In this document: piece after piece, positions 17,191-28,536 of the stretch | How positions within the stretch are numbered: position 1 is the first letter of the stretch | Layout of the letters: each line of letters opens with the position of its first letter | Assembly (NCBI GenBank): GCA_024072375.1 | Contig: CP099617.1 | Location: 2,398,001 to 2,462,000 of the forward strand | Reading direction: 5' to 3' | Length of the DNA: 64,000 nucleotides | Source: Sphingomonadaceae bacterium OTU29LAMAA1 | GTDB taxonomy: Bacteria > Pseudomonadota > Alphaproteobacteria > Sphingomonadales > Sphingomonadaceae | Notes under the pieces: generated by a model | What the model saw: the letters and a program-made list of their open reading frames with translations, nothing else | Told to the model about the DNA's origin: nothing | Databases searched by the model: none | Translations under genes and position numbers: made by a program

Positions 17191-17571
17191 TCAGCAGGGA
17201 TAGGTTCGGGCCAGAACCTTGGCGTAGCCATCCTTGAGCGGCAGCTTCCGATCGGACGCAGGCAACGCATCGAGGCCGCCGAGCATCTGGAGAATGCCGA
17301 TCTTCTCACCGTCTGGCACGCAGGCGATCGGCTTTTTCTTGCCAACCTTGCGTGCAGCCGATTCCGCGCGGAGTTGGCGCGTCGCGGCGTCGGCTTCCGC
17401 CTTCAGCACCTGATAGTCCGGGTTGGTCAGCGCGGTGAAGGGATTGGCGCGTATTGGGGCCGCCTTCGCCAGAAACGTGCCGACGGTCATTGCTGCGGAT
17501 GCGGGAGCGGCAAGGCCGAGCGACACCGCACTTAGGATGATCGCGGGGGCTATCAGAACTTTAAACGACAT
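17191..17571 (-). CDS. Secreted protein, Rap1a/Tai-like C-terminus
   Basis: 126 residues with a signal peptide ending in PASAA. The C-terminal part has the pattern ACVPDGEKIGILQML ... PLKDGYAKVL ... TYPC, which resembles the Rap1a/Tai immunity-protein fold (CxP, a hydrophobic helix, then a terminal PC with a disulfide). That likeness is weak and read by eye. No effector gene is next to it, so a housekeeping periplasmic role is as likely as immunity. The ATG at 17571 has AGGAG upstream. It is 76 nt upstream of the ftsH stop codon and on the same strand but is transcribed away from it. Confidence 0.7.
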   Translation of the reverse strand: MSFKVLIAPAIILSAVSLGLAAPASAAMTVGTFLAKAAPIRANPFTALTNPDYQVLKAEADAATRQLRAESAARKVGKKKPIACVPDGEKIGILQMLGGLDALPASDRKLPLKDGYAKVLARTYPC

Positions 17572-17647
17572 CGGCGGCACTCCTAGGGAATGCCGCCGAA
17601 TTAGTCGGATATGGCTGACGGAGCGATGAACACCCCGCGATACCGGA

Positions 17648-19627
<1,980 letters not shown>

Positions 19628-19703
19628 CCGCTCAAGATAAGCGTACTCAGGTTAATGGCAATGGAACGGCAGCGCGTATTCGTGACGTCCGACGATGATT
19701 CCG

Positions 19704-19722
19704 GGCGGGTCGACCACCCGCC
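19704..19722. other. Hairpin in the tilS-ftsH gap
   Basis: GGCGGGT and ACCCGCC form a 7-bp stem with a 5-nt loop in the 146-nt gap between tilS and ftsH. There is no U-run on the minus strand, so it is not a clear intrinsic terminator; TTTTATAAAG just upstream on the minus strand could be part of an ftsH promoter. Confidence 0.4.
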
Positions 19723-19773
19723 GCTTTATAAAAGTTTCAAAACCCCGATCGATCGACCAATGCGCGGGGCGTA

Positions 19774-20787
19774 TCAGCCCGATCGCCGCGCCGGCGCAGG
19801 GCGGAAGCGCCACTCCGTACCTTGTGGGTTGACCACCACGCCCGCCTGCGTCGCACGCTTGCCGGCGGCGAGTGCGTCCAGCAGCGCCTCGATATTCACC
19901 GAATCGCTCCACCGCGGTGCGACGAGGCCGGCGGTGTCGATCACCAGCCCGATCGCGCGGCGGGCGAGGCGCCGCGTCAGTTCCCGCGGCAGGCCGTCCA
20001 CATCGATCCGCACGACGTTGCCCCTGGCGGACGCGCGGCTCGACCACAGCCATGCGACGATCGCCCGGACATCGCCGTCCGCCTCCGCCAGCGCCGCGGC
20101 CGACCGTGCCAGCTGCGGCGGACCGAGCCATTCGTTGGCATCGAGCAGGCGGCGGAAACGGGTGCGATCGTGTGCGGGATCCTGGTTCGAGGGATCGTCG
20201 ACGAACGGCACCTCCGCGCGCCGGACGATCGCCCGCAATTCGGCACGACGCCACTCGAGCAGCGGTCGGATGACCGTGACGCCGTCGATCGTCGCACGCG
20301 GTCGCACGCCCGCCAGCCCGGCGATGCCCGACCCGCGGGCGGCACGCATCAGGAAGGTTTCGGCCTGATCGTCGACGTGATGCGCCGTGGCCAGCACCTC
20401 CGCACCCGTCTCGCACGCATGCGCGGCGAGCAAAGCGTATCGGGCGGTCCGCGCCGCCGCCTGAATGCTGGCACCGGCGATCGGTTCGGCGGGGGTTAGA
20501 ATCGCATGCGGCACGCGCAGCATCGCGCAATGCGCGGCAACCATCGCCGCCTCGTCCGCCGCAGCCGCGCGCAGGCGATGATCGACCGTCACCGCCTGAA
20601 CCCGCCCCGCGAACGTCGCGGCGGCGAGCGTCAGCATCGCCATGCTGTCCGGCCCGCCGGATACGGCGAACAGCGTCGGTCCACGGGGCTCGTGCCCCAG
20701 CGTCCGGATCAGGTCCTGATGGAAACGTTCCGCCTGTCGGGCGAACGGTTCACTGGCATTTGGCGGCGGTGCGGCCCTTTTCGACAT
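19774..20787 (-). CDS. tilS: tRNA(Ile)-lysidine synthetase
   Basis: 337 residues. TilS changes C34 of tRNA-Ile(CAU) to lysidine with ATP and lysine, so the tRNA reads AUA. The PP-loop SGGPDS is at 43-48; HHVDDQAETFLMR and the later FVDDPSNQD are further N-type ATP pyrophosphatase motifs. The start ATG at 20787 overlaps the end of cpoB by 38 nt. The C-terminal domain is short, as in other alphaproteobacteria. It is essential in most bacteria. Confidence 0.95.
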   Translation of the reverse strand: MSKRAAPPPNASEPFARQAERFHQDLIRTLGHEPRGPTLFAVSGGPDSMAMLTLAAATFAGRVQAVTVDHRLRAAAADEAAMVAAHCAMLRVPHAILTPAEPIAGASIQAAARTARYALLAAHACETGAEVLATAHHVDDQAETFLMRAARGSGIAGLAGVRPRATIDGVTVIRPLLEWRRAELRAIVRRAEVPFVDDPSNQDPAHDRTRFRRLLDANEWLGPPQLARSAAALAEADGDVRAIVAWLWSSRASARGNVVRIDVDGLPRELTRRLARRAIGLVIDTAGLVAPRWSDSVNIEALLDALAAGKRATQAGVVVNPQGTEWRFRPAPARRSG

Positions 20788-21712
20788 CGGCCTTCATCTG
20801 TCCGGAGATCTTGGTGGCATAGACATCGGTCAGCTCGCCGTACACCTTGCAGGCGTCGGCAGGCTTGTTGAGCTTCATCAGCGATTGCGCGAGATAATAC
20901 AGGCTGTCCGGCGCCCGCTCCCCGTCCGGCATCTTCTTGTAATTGTCGTAGAACGCCATCGAGGCGAGGCTCGGCTTGCCTTCATCCAGATAGGCGCGAC
21001 CCAGCAGATTCTGCGCGAAGCTGGCGCGCCGGTGCTTGGGATAGGCCGCGACCATCTTCTTCAACTGCGCCTCGGCCTGCGGATATTGCTTCGCCGCCCA
21101 CAGGCGATAGCCATAGGTATATTCATCCTCGGGCGTGTCACCTGTGGCGGGCTTTTCGACGCCAGCGACCGCAACCGGGGCAGCCGCAACATCCTCGGCG
21201 GCGGGCCGCGACGCGGTCGCCGTGGGCCGGGACGTCGTCGTGCGCGGGGGGCGACCGGTGGTGCTGGCCGTCGCGCCGCTCGCGGCCGCATCGTCGCCGA
21301 GCGGTGTCGACGGCGTGGTCGTCGCCAGCGCGGGCGTCGCAGCGAGGCCGGCGAGCTTCGCATCGGTGCCGCGCTTGTACGCGTCGAACTGGTCCTGCAA
21401 CTGGCGAAGCTTGTAGCCGGTTTGTTCGATCTGGTCGGTCATGCCGGCCATCTGCTGTTCCAGCGCGGTGACGCGGCTGGTGACATCGGCGACCGCGCTG
21501 GTCGCGGGAATGCCGCCGGCCTGCTGCGGCGCATCGGGACGGGTGATCTCGGGCTGAAGATATTGGCCGGCGCCGCCCGGGAACACCTTGCGCTGCACCG
21601 CGCGCATTTCGCTTTCGAGCTTGCCGACGCGGCCCTCGACGTTGCTCTGCGCCAGCGCAGCGGCCGGAACGAGAGCGGTTGCGGCGGCGAGCGCCCACAT
21701 GATCGTACGCAT
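20750..21712 (-). CDS. cpoB: Cell division coordinator CpoB / YbgF-like TPR protein
   Basis: 320 residues, periplasmic. Signal peptide (MRTIMWALAAATALVPAAALA), then a trimerising coiled coil (about 25-135: NVEGRVGKLESEMRAVQRKV), a low-complexity Ala/Thr/Arg linker, and TPR repeats in the last 120 residues (YGYRLWAAKQYPQAEAQLKK...). CpoB links peptidoglycan synthesis to Tol-Pal outer-membrane constriction. The ATG at 21712 is set by the signal peptide. Here it is apart from the tol-pal genes and upstream of tilS, an order common in sphingomonads. Confidence 0.88.
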   Translation of the reverse strand: MRTIMWALAAATALVPAAALAQSNVEGRVGKLESEMRAVQRKVFPGGAGQYLQPEITRPDAPQQAGGIPATSAVADVTSRVTALEQQMAGMTDQIEQTGYKLRQLQDQFDAYKRGTDAKLAGLAATPALATTTPSTPLGDDAAASGATASTTGRPPRTTTSRPTATASRPAAEDVAAAPVAVAGVEKPATGDTPEDEYTYGYRLWAAKQYPQAEAQLKKMVAAYPKHRRASFAQNLLGRAYLDEGKPSLASMAFYDNYKKMPDGERAPDSLYYLAQSLMKLNKPADACKVYGELTDVYATKISGQMKADVEKGRTAAKCQ

Positions 21713-21787
21713 GGTCAAGGCACCCCCCGGCGCGTGGTTGGTTAATGGCACGCCGTCATAGCTGCATCCGGCCACCTGTCGCCAGCC

Positions 21788-22762
21788 TTAAGGCGCGGAA
21801 GAATTTACCGTAGCCGCCGGTTCTTGCGACGACTGGAGGTTGGCACGCTCCGTCTCGCTCAATGCGGGACGCGTCTCGCGCCGGCTGGTGCGCGCGCCGC
21901 TGCTCCCGCCGGTCGAGCGATCGACGCCGGTATCACCCGCCGCGCCGGGGCTCGACGTGGCGGCAGCCGCCGGCTGGCCGGACAGGCGCGCAGCGATCGC
22001 CTCGCCACTGACGCGGACGTCCTTGATCGCGCGTGATCCGTCGCCGAGCGGAGGAATCGCAGAGCCGTTGAGCGTCACCGCCAACTTGTCCGGACGGCCG
22101 ACGTTGATCATCGGATTGTTCGCGTTCGCCGGCACCTCGAACCGCTCGCCCGGCTTCATCGTGCCGAGGTACAGCGTCTTGTTGTCCGCATCGTAGACGC
22201 GCAGCCATACGTCGTCGCTGGCGGTCAGCACCACCTGGCCACCGGTCGCGGCCGCAGGCCGGGCAGCGGCGGTCGGCGTCGGCGCGATCGTTTGCGCGAC
22301 GACCGCCTCGCTGGCGCCCGGGGTCCGGTTGCGCGGCTGGAACAGGTTGGTGCCGTACCACAGCCCGACCAGAATGAGCACCGCGAGCGCGATGCCGACA
22401 CCGGCGATCGCGATACCCCGCGACGGCACGCGAGCGGGATCGGCGGTTTCATAGGGGACATATTCCGGCCGGCGTGGCCCGAGCCGGTCGAGTTCCGCGC
22501 GAATGGCCTGGCCGATCGCGACCTCGTCCGCATCGACGGCGCGGGCATAGGCCTTGGAAAAGCCCATCGCGTAGGTCGGCGACGGCAAGGCACTATAATC
22601 GCCCGCTTCGAGCGCCTCCAGATGCCGTTGCGGCACACGGGTGCGCGCAGCCACTTCCGCGAGGCTCAGGCCCCGGCTTTCCCGCGCGACACGCAACCTC
22701 TCCCCCGGACGTGCCGGCGGAACAGGGTTCGGTGAGGGCTGGCCGGAATCGACCTCGTCCAT
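21788..22762 (-). CDS. rodZ: RodZ-like cytoskeletal protein (HTH, TM, DUF4115)
   Basis: 324 residues. An N-terminal Cro-like helix-turn-helix (LRVARESRGLSLAEVAARTRV, about 22-42), a transmembrane helix near residue 115-135 (GIAIAGVGIALAVLILVGLWYG), and a periplasmic C-terminal DUF4115 beta domain (VVLTASDDVWLRVYDAD). RodZ ties MreB filaments to the elongation machinery. The ATG at 22762 follows GGAG at 7 nt. The last 60 residues are Ser/Thr/Ala-rich and low complexity. It lies between ptsP and cpoB. Confidence 0.93.
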   Translation of the reverse strand: MDEVDSGQPSPNPVPPARPGERLRVARESRGLSLAEVAARTRVPQRHLEALEAGDYSALPSPTYAMGFSKAYARAVDADEVAIGQAIRAELDRLGPRRPEYVPYETADPARVPSRGIAIAGVGIALAVLILVGLWYGTNLFQPRNRTPGASEAVVAQTIAPTPTAAARPAAATGGQVVLTASDDVWLRVYDADNKTLYLGTMKPGERFEVPANANNPMINVGRPDKLAVTLNGSAIPPLGDGSRAIKDVRVSGEAIAARLSGQPAAAATSSPGAAGDTGVDRSTGGSSGARTSRRETRPALSETERANLQSSQEPAATVNSSAP

Positions 22763-22859
22763 TCGTGTCTCCAAGGGAGGGCTGCGGATTGCTGACCGGG
22801 CGACATTCCCCGATGCCTTGCTGCAAGTCAACGTGAGCGACGCCCGGTTCGCCCGTGGT

Positions 22860-25133
22860 TTAGGCCAGATCGACGCCGCTTTGGGTCGCCCAGTCGGTCA
22901 AAGCGCCGCGCATGTCGCGGGGCGGACGTGCGATCAGTTCGGCGACGAAGCGGCGCAGGGCGGCGGAATCGAGGCTGCGGACCATCGCCTTGATCGGGCC
23001 TATCGCCGCCGGCGTGATCGACAGCCGATCGATGCCCAGACCGATCAAAGCCATCGCTTCCAGCGGCCTGCCGCCCATTTCGCCGCACACCGCCAGCGCC
23101 ACGCCGGCTTCCCGGCACGGCGCGACGACGCGGCTGAGGAAGCGGAGGATCGACGGGCTGAGCCAGTCGTATCGCTCCGCCAGCCGCGGATTGGCGCGAT
23201 CGGCGGCGAACAGGAATTGCGTCAGATCGTTGGTGCCGACCGACAGGAAATCGATGTCCGGCAGCAGCAGATCGAGCTGGTCGGCGAGCGCAGGCACTTC
23301 GAGCATCGCGCCATAGCGGATCTCCACCGGCAGGCGGCGGCCCCGTGCACCGATCCACGCCCGCTGCGCCTCGAACAGCGCCTTGGCCTCGGCGAACTCC
23401 CAGGCCTCCGACACCATCGGGAACATGACGTTGAGCGTGCGGCCCGACGCCGCCTCGATCAACGCGCGCGCCTGCACCTTCATCAGGCCATCGCGATGGA
23501 GCGCGAGACGCAGCGCGCGCCAGCCCATCGCGGGGTTCTCCTCGTCCGCATGCTCCTTGTTGAGGTAGGGCAAGGCCTTGTCGCCGCCGATGTCGACGGT
23601 GCGGAAGATGACGGGCCGATCGCCGGCGGCATCCAGCACCTCCTTGTACAGGCGCTGCTGACGCTCGCGCTGTGGCAGCGTCGCGGAAACGAGGAACTGG
23701 AATTCGGTGCGGAACAGGCCGATGCCGTCGGCGCCGGTGACGTCGAGTGCCGCCACGTCGTCGCGCAGGCCGGCATTGACCATCAGCGTGATGCGGTGGC
23801 CGTCCTTCGTTTCCGGCGGCACATCGCGCAGCGCGGCAAAGGCGGCCTTCCGCTTCTGACGGAGCGCCAGCTTGGATTCGAACGCCTCGTCCATCGCCGA
23901 CGACGGGCGGACGAAGACGTTGCCGGCGACCGAATCGAGCAGCAGCAGGTCGCCCTCAGCGATCAGGCGCCGCACGTCGCGCACGCGGCCCAGCACCGGC
24001 ACGCCCATCGCCCGCGCGACGATGGTGACGTGCGCGGTCAGCGATCCTTCCTCGAGGATCACGCCCTTCAGCCGGCGCTTGTCGTATTCGAGCAGTTCGG
24101 CGGGGCCGAGGTTGCGCGCGATCAGGATGGTATCCTGCCGCAGTCCCATCTGCGCCGCAGTGCCCATCTGTCCCGACACGATGCGGAGCAGGCGGTTCGC
24201 CAGATCCTCGAGATCGTGCATGCGGTCGGCGAGCAGCGGATCGTCGATCTGGCGCATGCGCTGGCGGGTACGCTGCTGGACGCGCTCGATCGCGGCTTCT
24301 GCGGTAAGGCCGCTGTCGATCGCCTCGTTGATCCGGCGCGACCAGCCTTCGTCATAGGCGAACATCTTGTAGGTCTGGAGGACCTCCTCATGCTCGCCGC
24401 CGACGCCGAATTCCGCCTCGCGCGTCATCCGGTCGATCTGTTCGCGCATCTTGTCGAAGGCGGCGTAGACGCGGTGGCGTTCGGCGTCGGTATCCTCGGC
24501 GACGGTGTGTTCGACGACGATGCGCGGCTGGTGGAAGACGGCATAGCCCGACCCCATCCCCTCGACCAGCTTCTGCCCGGGCAGGCGGACGGCGGCGGTG
24601 GATTGCGGCCGGTTGTTGCCGGTGCCGGCGGTGTCGATCAGCCCGGCGTTGGCGATGAGTTCGGACAGCACCATCGCGACGGTCTGCAACGCCTCGATCT
24701 CGACGTCCTGATATTTGCGCTGCTCGCTGTGCTGCACCGCGAGCACGCCCACCGCGCGCTCGCGACGGATGATAGGGACGCCGGCGAAGCTGTGGTAGCG
24801 TTCCTCGCCCGTTTCGGGCTTGTAGGCGAAGTCCGGATGGCTGGCGGCCTCGTCGAGGTTCAGGACCTCGACGTCCTCGGCGATCGTGCCGACGAGGCCC
24901 TCGCCGAGCGCCAGCTTGGTGACGTGCACCGCCGCCTGATCCAGCCCGCGGGTGGCGAACAGTTCCAGCACGCCTTCGCGCAGCAGGTAGATCGAGCAGA
25001 CCTCGCTATCCATCGCCTCGGCGATGATGCCGACGACGGCGTTCAGCTTGGCCTGCGCCGGGTTGCGACCGGCCATCACGTCATGAAGGCGGGTGAGGAT
25101 TTCACGGGCGGAGGCGGCGGCGGACACGGGCAT
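22860..25133 (-). CDS. ptsP: Phosphoenolpyruvate-protein phosphotransferase PtsP (EI-Ntr)
   Basis: 757 residues. An N-terminal GAF domain (about 15-160, containing GEERYHSFAGVPIIRRERAVG) precedes a full enzyme I. The phospho-accepting histidine is H368 in GSLTAHVTIVAR. The C-terminal PEP-binding barrel contains LFRTEFQFL, the cysteine loop AVCGEMGGRP and SVGTNDLTQF. EI-Ntr starts the nitrogen phosphotransferase relay (NPr, EIIA-Ntr), which senses glutamine through the GAF domain and controls potassium, nitrogen and stringent responses. First gene of the run to ftsH. Confidence 0.96.
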   Translation of the reverse strand: MPVSAAASAREILTRLHDVMAGRNPAQAKLNAVVGIIAEAMDSEVCSIYLLREGVLELFATRGLDQAAVHVTKLALGEGLVGTIAEDVEVLNLDEAASHPDFAYKPETGEERYHSFAGVPIIRRERAVGVLAVQHSEQRKYQDVEIEALQTVAMVLSELIANAGLIDTAGTGNNRPQSTAAVRLPGQKLVEGMGSGYAVFHQPRIVVEHTVAEDTDAERHRVYAAFDKMREQIDRMTREAEFGVGGEHEEVLQTYKMFAYDEGWSRRINEAIDSGLTAEAAIERVQQRTRQRMRQIDDPLLADRMHDLEDLANRLLRIVSGQMGTAAQMGLRQDTILIARNLGPAELLEYDKRRLKGVILEEGSLTAHVTIVARAMGVPVLGRVRDVRRLIAEGDLLLLDSVAGNVFVRPSSAMDEAFESKLALRQKRKAAFAALRDVPPETKDGHRITLMVNAGLRDDVAALDVTGADGIGLFRTEFQFLVSATLPQRERQQRLYKEVLDAAGDRPVIFRTVDIGGDKALPYLNKEHADEENPAMGWRALRLALHRDGLMKVQARALIEAASGRTLNVMFPMVSEAWEFAEAKALFEAQRAWIGARGRRLPVEIRYGAMLEVPALADQLDLLLPDIDFLSVGTNDLTQFLFAADRANPRLAERYDWLSPSILRFLSRVVAPCREAGVALAVCGEMGGRPLEAMALIGLGIDRLSITPAAIGPIKAMVRSLDSAALRRFVAELIARPPRDMRGALTDWATQSGVDLA

Positions 25134-25211
25134 TCGCGTTAGCTATCAGACGCCAGCCCCGAGTGCCACGCAACAAAAGGCGCTTGGCGGCGCAGCCCCG
25201 CTATCGATCGA

Positions 25212-25571
25212 TTACGGGGCGCGCCGGATGCGATTGTCGGCGCCCGTGCTCAAGACCCGCGGTCGCGCCTTTTCCGGCGCACGCCACGTGATCCTATTGC
25301 CGCTTCCGACCACGCGGATCGTGGATTTCGCCGCCAGATCGACCGTCACGATGTTGCCGGCGCCCTGCACCGACAGCAAGGTGCAGGGACCGTTGACGGT
25401 GATGGTGTTGCTGGCGCCGTTGATCTGCGCCTCTCCCCCGTCACAATCGATTTCCGAAGCCTGTCCGGCTCCCTGGAAGACCGCCTGTGCCGCGGCGGTC
25501 TGCACCCAGCAGCCTGCCGATAGGATCGCCGCCATCGCCAGGATACCGGTGGACTTCGTGGTGGACGGCAT
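25212..25571 (-). CDS. DUF3060 family secreted protein
   Basis: 119 residues with a signal peptide ending in AAAQA. The mature part has the DUF3060 pattern CDGGEAQINGASNTITVNGPC, then SVQGAGNIVTVDLAAKSTIRVVGSGN: short repeats of G-(A/S)-x-N-x-(I/V) forming right-handed beta-solenoid turns, with two cysteines that could form a disulfide. The function of the family is unknown. It resembles in style, not in sequence, the DUF2807 proteins at 54.9-57.2 kb. It stands alone between ptsP and ruvB. Confidence 0.85.
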   Translation of the reverse strand: MPSTTKSTGILAMAAILSAGCWVQTAAAQAVFQGAGQASEIDCDGGEAQINGASNTITVNGPCTLLSVQGAGNIVTVDLAAKSTIRVVGSGNRITWRAPEKARPRVLSTGADNRIRRAP

Positions 25572-25648
25572 GGATCGGCTCCGGATGATGATCGATCCGG
25601 ACGATAGATCACATCCGGTCCGTCAGCGCAAAGCGGCGACGGCGAGCG

Positions 25649-26671
25649 TCAGTCGAACAGTCCGTCCTGCGATCCGGCGGGCGGGTTGAGGCCGAGGTGC
25701 TTCCAGCCGCCCGCGTTCAGCACGCGCCCGCGGGCGGTGCGGGCGACGAGGCCGAGCTGGATCAGATACGGCTCGATCACCTCCTCGATCGTGTCGCGCG
25801 GTTCGGACAGGCCAGCGGCGAGCGTCTCCACGCCGACCGGGCCGCCGCGGTAGATGTCGGCGATCATGTGGAGGTAGCGGCGGTCCATCGCGTCCAGCCC
25901 GAGCGAATCGACTTCCAGCCGGTTGAGCGCGCGGTCGGCGGCGGCGCGATCGACGGTCGGCGTGCCGGCGACGTTGGCAAAATCGCGCACCCGGCGCAGC
26001 AGGCGGCCGGCGATGCGCGGCGTGCCGCGGGCGCGGCGGGCGATTTCGCTCGCGCCATCGGGGGCGATGCCGAGGTCGAGCAGCCCGGCGGCGCGCGTCA
26101 CCACCCGCGTCAGTTCCTCGACCGTGTAGAATTGCAGGCGGACGGGTATGCCGAAGCGATCGCGCAGCGGCGTAGTGAGCAGACCCTGCCGCGTCGTCGC
26201 GCCGACCAGCGTGAATTTGGGCAGATCGATGCGGACGCTGCGCGCCGATGGCCCCTCGCCGATCATCAGGTCGAGCGCGCGGTCCTCCATCGCCGGGTAG
26301 AGCACCTCCTCGACCGCGGGTTGCAGGCGGTGAATCTCGTCGATGAACAGCACGTCGCCGTCCTCGAGGTTGGTGAGCAGCGCGGCGAGGTCGCCCGACT
26401 TGGCGATGACCGGGCCGGAGGTCGCGCGGAAACCGACACCCATCTCGCGCGCGATGATCTGCGCCAGCGTCGTCTTGCCGAGACCGGGGGGGCCGAAGAA
26501 CAGCACGTGGTCGAGCGCGTCGCCGCGCCCGCGTGCCGCCTCGATGAACACGCGCAGGTTCTCGCGCGCCGCCTGCTGGCCGACGAATTCGTCGAGGCTG
26601 CGCGGGCGCAGCGCCGCGTCGACATCCTCGGGACGGCGGCTGGCGGAGAGAAGGCGGTCGCTGTCGGTCAC
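25649..26671 (-). CDS. ruvB: Holliday junction branch migration ATPase RuvB
   Basis: 340 residues. RuvB is the hexameric motor that drives branch migration at Holliday junctions with RuvA. Walker [18 protein letters not shown] at about 60-76, Walker [10 protein letters not shown], sensor 1 GATTRQGLL, arginine finger region LRDRFGI, and the winged-helix C-terminus ([23 protein letters not shown]). The start is GTG at 26671. Unlike in many relatives it does not directly follow ruvA; an oppositely oriented exoD gene lies between. Confidence 0.97.
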   Translation of the reverse strand: MTDSDRLLSASRRPEDVDAALRPRSLDEFVGQQAARENLRVFIEAARGRGDALDHVLFFGPPGLGKTTLAQIIAREMGVGFRATSGPVIAKSGDLAALLTNLEDGDVLFIDEIHRLQPAVEEVLYPAMEDRALDLMIGEGPSARSVRIDLPKFTLVGATTRQGLLTTPLRDRFGIPVRLQFYTVEELTRVVTRAAGLLDLGIAPDGASEIARRARGTPRIAGRLLRRVRDFANVAGTPTVDRAAADRALNRLEVDSLGLDAMDRRYLHMIADIYRGGPVGVETLAAGLSEPRDTIEEVIEPYLIQLGLVARTARGRVLNAGGWKHLGLNPPAGSQDGLFD

Positions 26672-26743
26672 GCTTCGTTCCGTAGCGAAGCGTGTCGCAG
26701 CGGGCAAACCGGAACGCGCCGCACGTGCTCTCGTTTGTCGGTG

Positions 26744-27340
26744 ATGGCAGACGAACCGCAGAGCATCGGCGATATTCTCGATACGTTGGAAGAGCTTGCC
26801 GGCAAGGACGAGCGCGTGTCGCTGGGCGATGCGATTCAGGCGTTCGGCAATCGCAGCTATGGCCCGTTCCTGGTGTTGTTGCCGTTGATCGAGCTGTCGC
26901 CGATCGGCGGCATCCCGGGCGTACCGACCGCGATCGCGGCGATCATCATCCTGATCGCCGGGCAGATGGTGTTCGGTCGCAAGCATCTGTGGCTGCCGGG
27001 CTTCGTCGAGCGGCGGAGCGTGTCGGCGGACGCATTGTGCAAGGCGACCAACAAGCTGCGCGGGCTGGCGCGGTTCATGGATCGCTGGTTCCACGGCCGG
27101 CTGCCGGCGCTGACCAAGGGACCGTTCGTGCGGATCGCGGCAGTGGGGTGCATCGTGCTGGCGCTGACCGTACCGCCGCTGGAACTGCTGCCGTTCGCCA
27201 GTTCGGCGCCGATGCTGGCGATCGCGGCGTTCGGGCTGGCACTGCTGGTGCGCGACGGCGCACTGATGATCGCGGCGATCGTGATGGCCTGTGCGGCGCT
27301 GGCGATCGGGGCGGGACTGTGGGGTTCTCGAGGTGGTTAG
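26744..27340 (+). CDS. exoD: Exopolysaccharide synthesis protein ExoD
   Basis: 198 residues with four or five hydrophobic helices. The stretch [31 protein letters not shown] is the ExoD family signature. In Sinorhizobium, exoD mutants make altered exopolysaccharide and are alkali-sensitive; the biochemical role is unknown. The ATG at 26744 is set by the family N-terminus ([10 protein letters not shown]). It is divergent from ruvB with 72 nt between starts and convergent with ruvA, so it splits the ruv genes. Confidence 0.9.
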   Translation: MADEPQSIGDILDTLEELAGKDERVSLGDAIQAFGNRSYGPFLVLLPLIELSPIGGIPGVPTAIAAIIILIAGQMVFGRKHLWLPGFVERRSVSADALCKATNKLRGLARFMDRWFHGRLPALTKGPFVRIAAVGCIVLALTVPPLELLPFASSAPMLAIAAFGLALLVRDGALMIAAIVMACAALAIGAGLWGSRGG

Positions 27341-27353
27341 TGCGTCGCGCCTG

Positions 27354-27408
27354 CCCTCACCCTTTCGCCGCCTTCGGCGTCTTTTCCCTCTCCCGGCGGG
27401 AGAGGGAA
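27354..27408 (+). repeat. Type B palindromic repeat between exoD and ruvA
   Basis: CCCTCACCCTTTCGCCG followed by a short hairpin (GCCGCCTTCGGCG) and a second hairpin CCCTCTCCCGGCGGGAGAGGG. It occupies the space between two convergent genes and could also end transcription in both directions. Relatives are at 12661-12712 and 63531-63566. Confidence 0.75.
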
Positions 27409-27433
27409 GCAGCGGCATCACCGCGGAAGGCGC

Positions 27434-28033
27434 TTAGCTTTTTGCGGCCTTGCGCAGCGCGAGGCGAACCAGGGCATCCAGCGTCGCCGCAGGGCCGAGG
27501 TCTTCCTCTGCCGCACCGACCGCATTCGCCGCTTCGGCGGGACGGAAGCCAAGGTTGAGCAGCGCCGACACCGCATCCGCAGCGGCGCCGACGGGCATGA
27601 CTTGCGCCGCCGCCGCCGGACCGAGGGCCACCGTGCCGACCTTGTCCTTCAATTCGCGGACGATGCGTTCGGCGAGCTTCGGGCCGACGCCATTGGCGCG
27701 GGCGACCATCGCCTTGTCCTGCGCGGACACCGCGCGGGCGATCTCCTGCGTGTCGAGTGCCGACAGAATCGCGAGCGCGACGCGCGATCCTACCCCCTGA
27801 ACACTCGTCAGCAACCGATACCAGTCGCGCTCCTCGGCGCGGGCGAAGCCGACGAGGCGGATCGAATCCTCGGCCACCAGCATCTCGGTGTGGAGCATCG
27901 CCGCCTCCCCCACCGGGCCGATCGCAGCGAGCGTGCGAGCGGAGGCGCCAATGAGGTAGCCGACGCCGCCGACGTCGATCACCGCGTAATCCACGCCCGT
28001 CGAATCGAGGCGGCCTTTCAGGTGTGCGATCAT
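27434..28033 (-). CDS. ruvA: Holliday junction branch migration protein RuvA
   Basis: 199 residues. RuvA binds four-way junctions as a tetramer and loads RuvB. N-terminal OB fold ([27 protein letters not shown]), two helix-hairpin-helix motifs ([26 protein letters not shown]), and the C-terminal RuvB-binding domain ([21 protein letters not shown]). The ATG overlaps the ruvC stop (ATGA). Confidence 0.97.
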   Translation of the reverse strand: MIAHLKGRLDSTGVDYAVIDVGGVGYLIGASARTLAAIGPVGEAAMLHTEMLVAEDSIRLVGFARAEERDWYRLLTSVQGVGSRVALAILSALDTQEIARAVSAQDKAMVARANGVGPKLAERIVRELKDKVGTVALGPAAAAQVMPVGAAADAVSALLNLGFRPAEAANAVGAAEEDLGPAATLDALVRLALRKAAKS

Positions 28034-28536
28034 GCGGTCACTCTGGCACGACGGGCCATGCCTTGGGCAGAGGCGAGATGATGCGCATGCGTGATCGCCA
28101 CCGCGAGCGCATCGGCGGCGTCCGGGCCGGAGAGCTTCGCGCCGGGCAACAGCACCGCCATCATCGCCTGAATCTGCCGTTTTTCCGCGCCGCCGGTGCC
28201 GACGACCGCCTTTTTGACGGTGGAAGGGTGGTATTCGCCGATGTGCAACCCGCTGGATGCGGCGGCGAGCAGCACCACGCCGCGCGCCTGACCCAGCTTG
28301 AGGGTGGATTGCGCATTGGTGTTGCCGAGCACCTCCTCGACCGCCGCGCCGTCGGGACGCTCCGCAAGGATGACGTCGATCAGCGCGGCGTGCAGGTTCG
28401 ACAGGCGGCGGGGGAGCGCCATCGACGGATCGGTCTTGATCTGTCCGTTGGCGATATGCCGCAACCGGTTGCCGTCGGCATGGATGACGCCCCAGCCGGT
28501 GGTGCCCAGACCGGGGTCGAGACCGAGGATAATCAT
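28030..28536 (-). CDS. ruvC: Crossover junction endodeoxyribonuclease RuvC
   Basis: 168 residues of the RNase H-fold resolvase that cuts Holliday junctions. The four acidic residues match the family: D7 (LGLDPG), E67/E68 ([11 protein letters not shown]), D139 and D142 (GPDAADALA). The ATG at 28536 is overlapped by the stop of the DUF559 gene (ATGA), and its only Shine-Dalgarno, GAGGAGGGG, is part of the type C repeat, 10 nt upstream. Confidence 0.96.
   Translation of the reverse strand: MIILGLDPGLGTTGWGVIHADGNRLRHIANGQIKTDPSMALPRRLSNLHAALIDVILAERPDGAAVEEVLGNTNAQSTLKLGQARGVVLLAAASSGLHIGEYHPSTVKKAVVGTGGAEKRQIQAMMAVLLPGAKLSGPDAADALAVAITHAHHLASAQGMARRARVTA

Noticed and set aside
17191..17571. 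Immunity protein of a type VI effector pair
   Set aside because: The Rap1a-like pattern is weak and there is no effector or secretion gene nearby.
22641..25142. An 833-codon open frame on the + strand
   Set aside because: Antisense to ptsP and the rodZ start; same argument.
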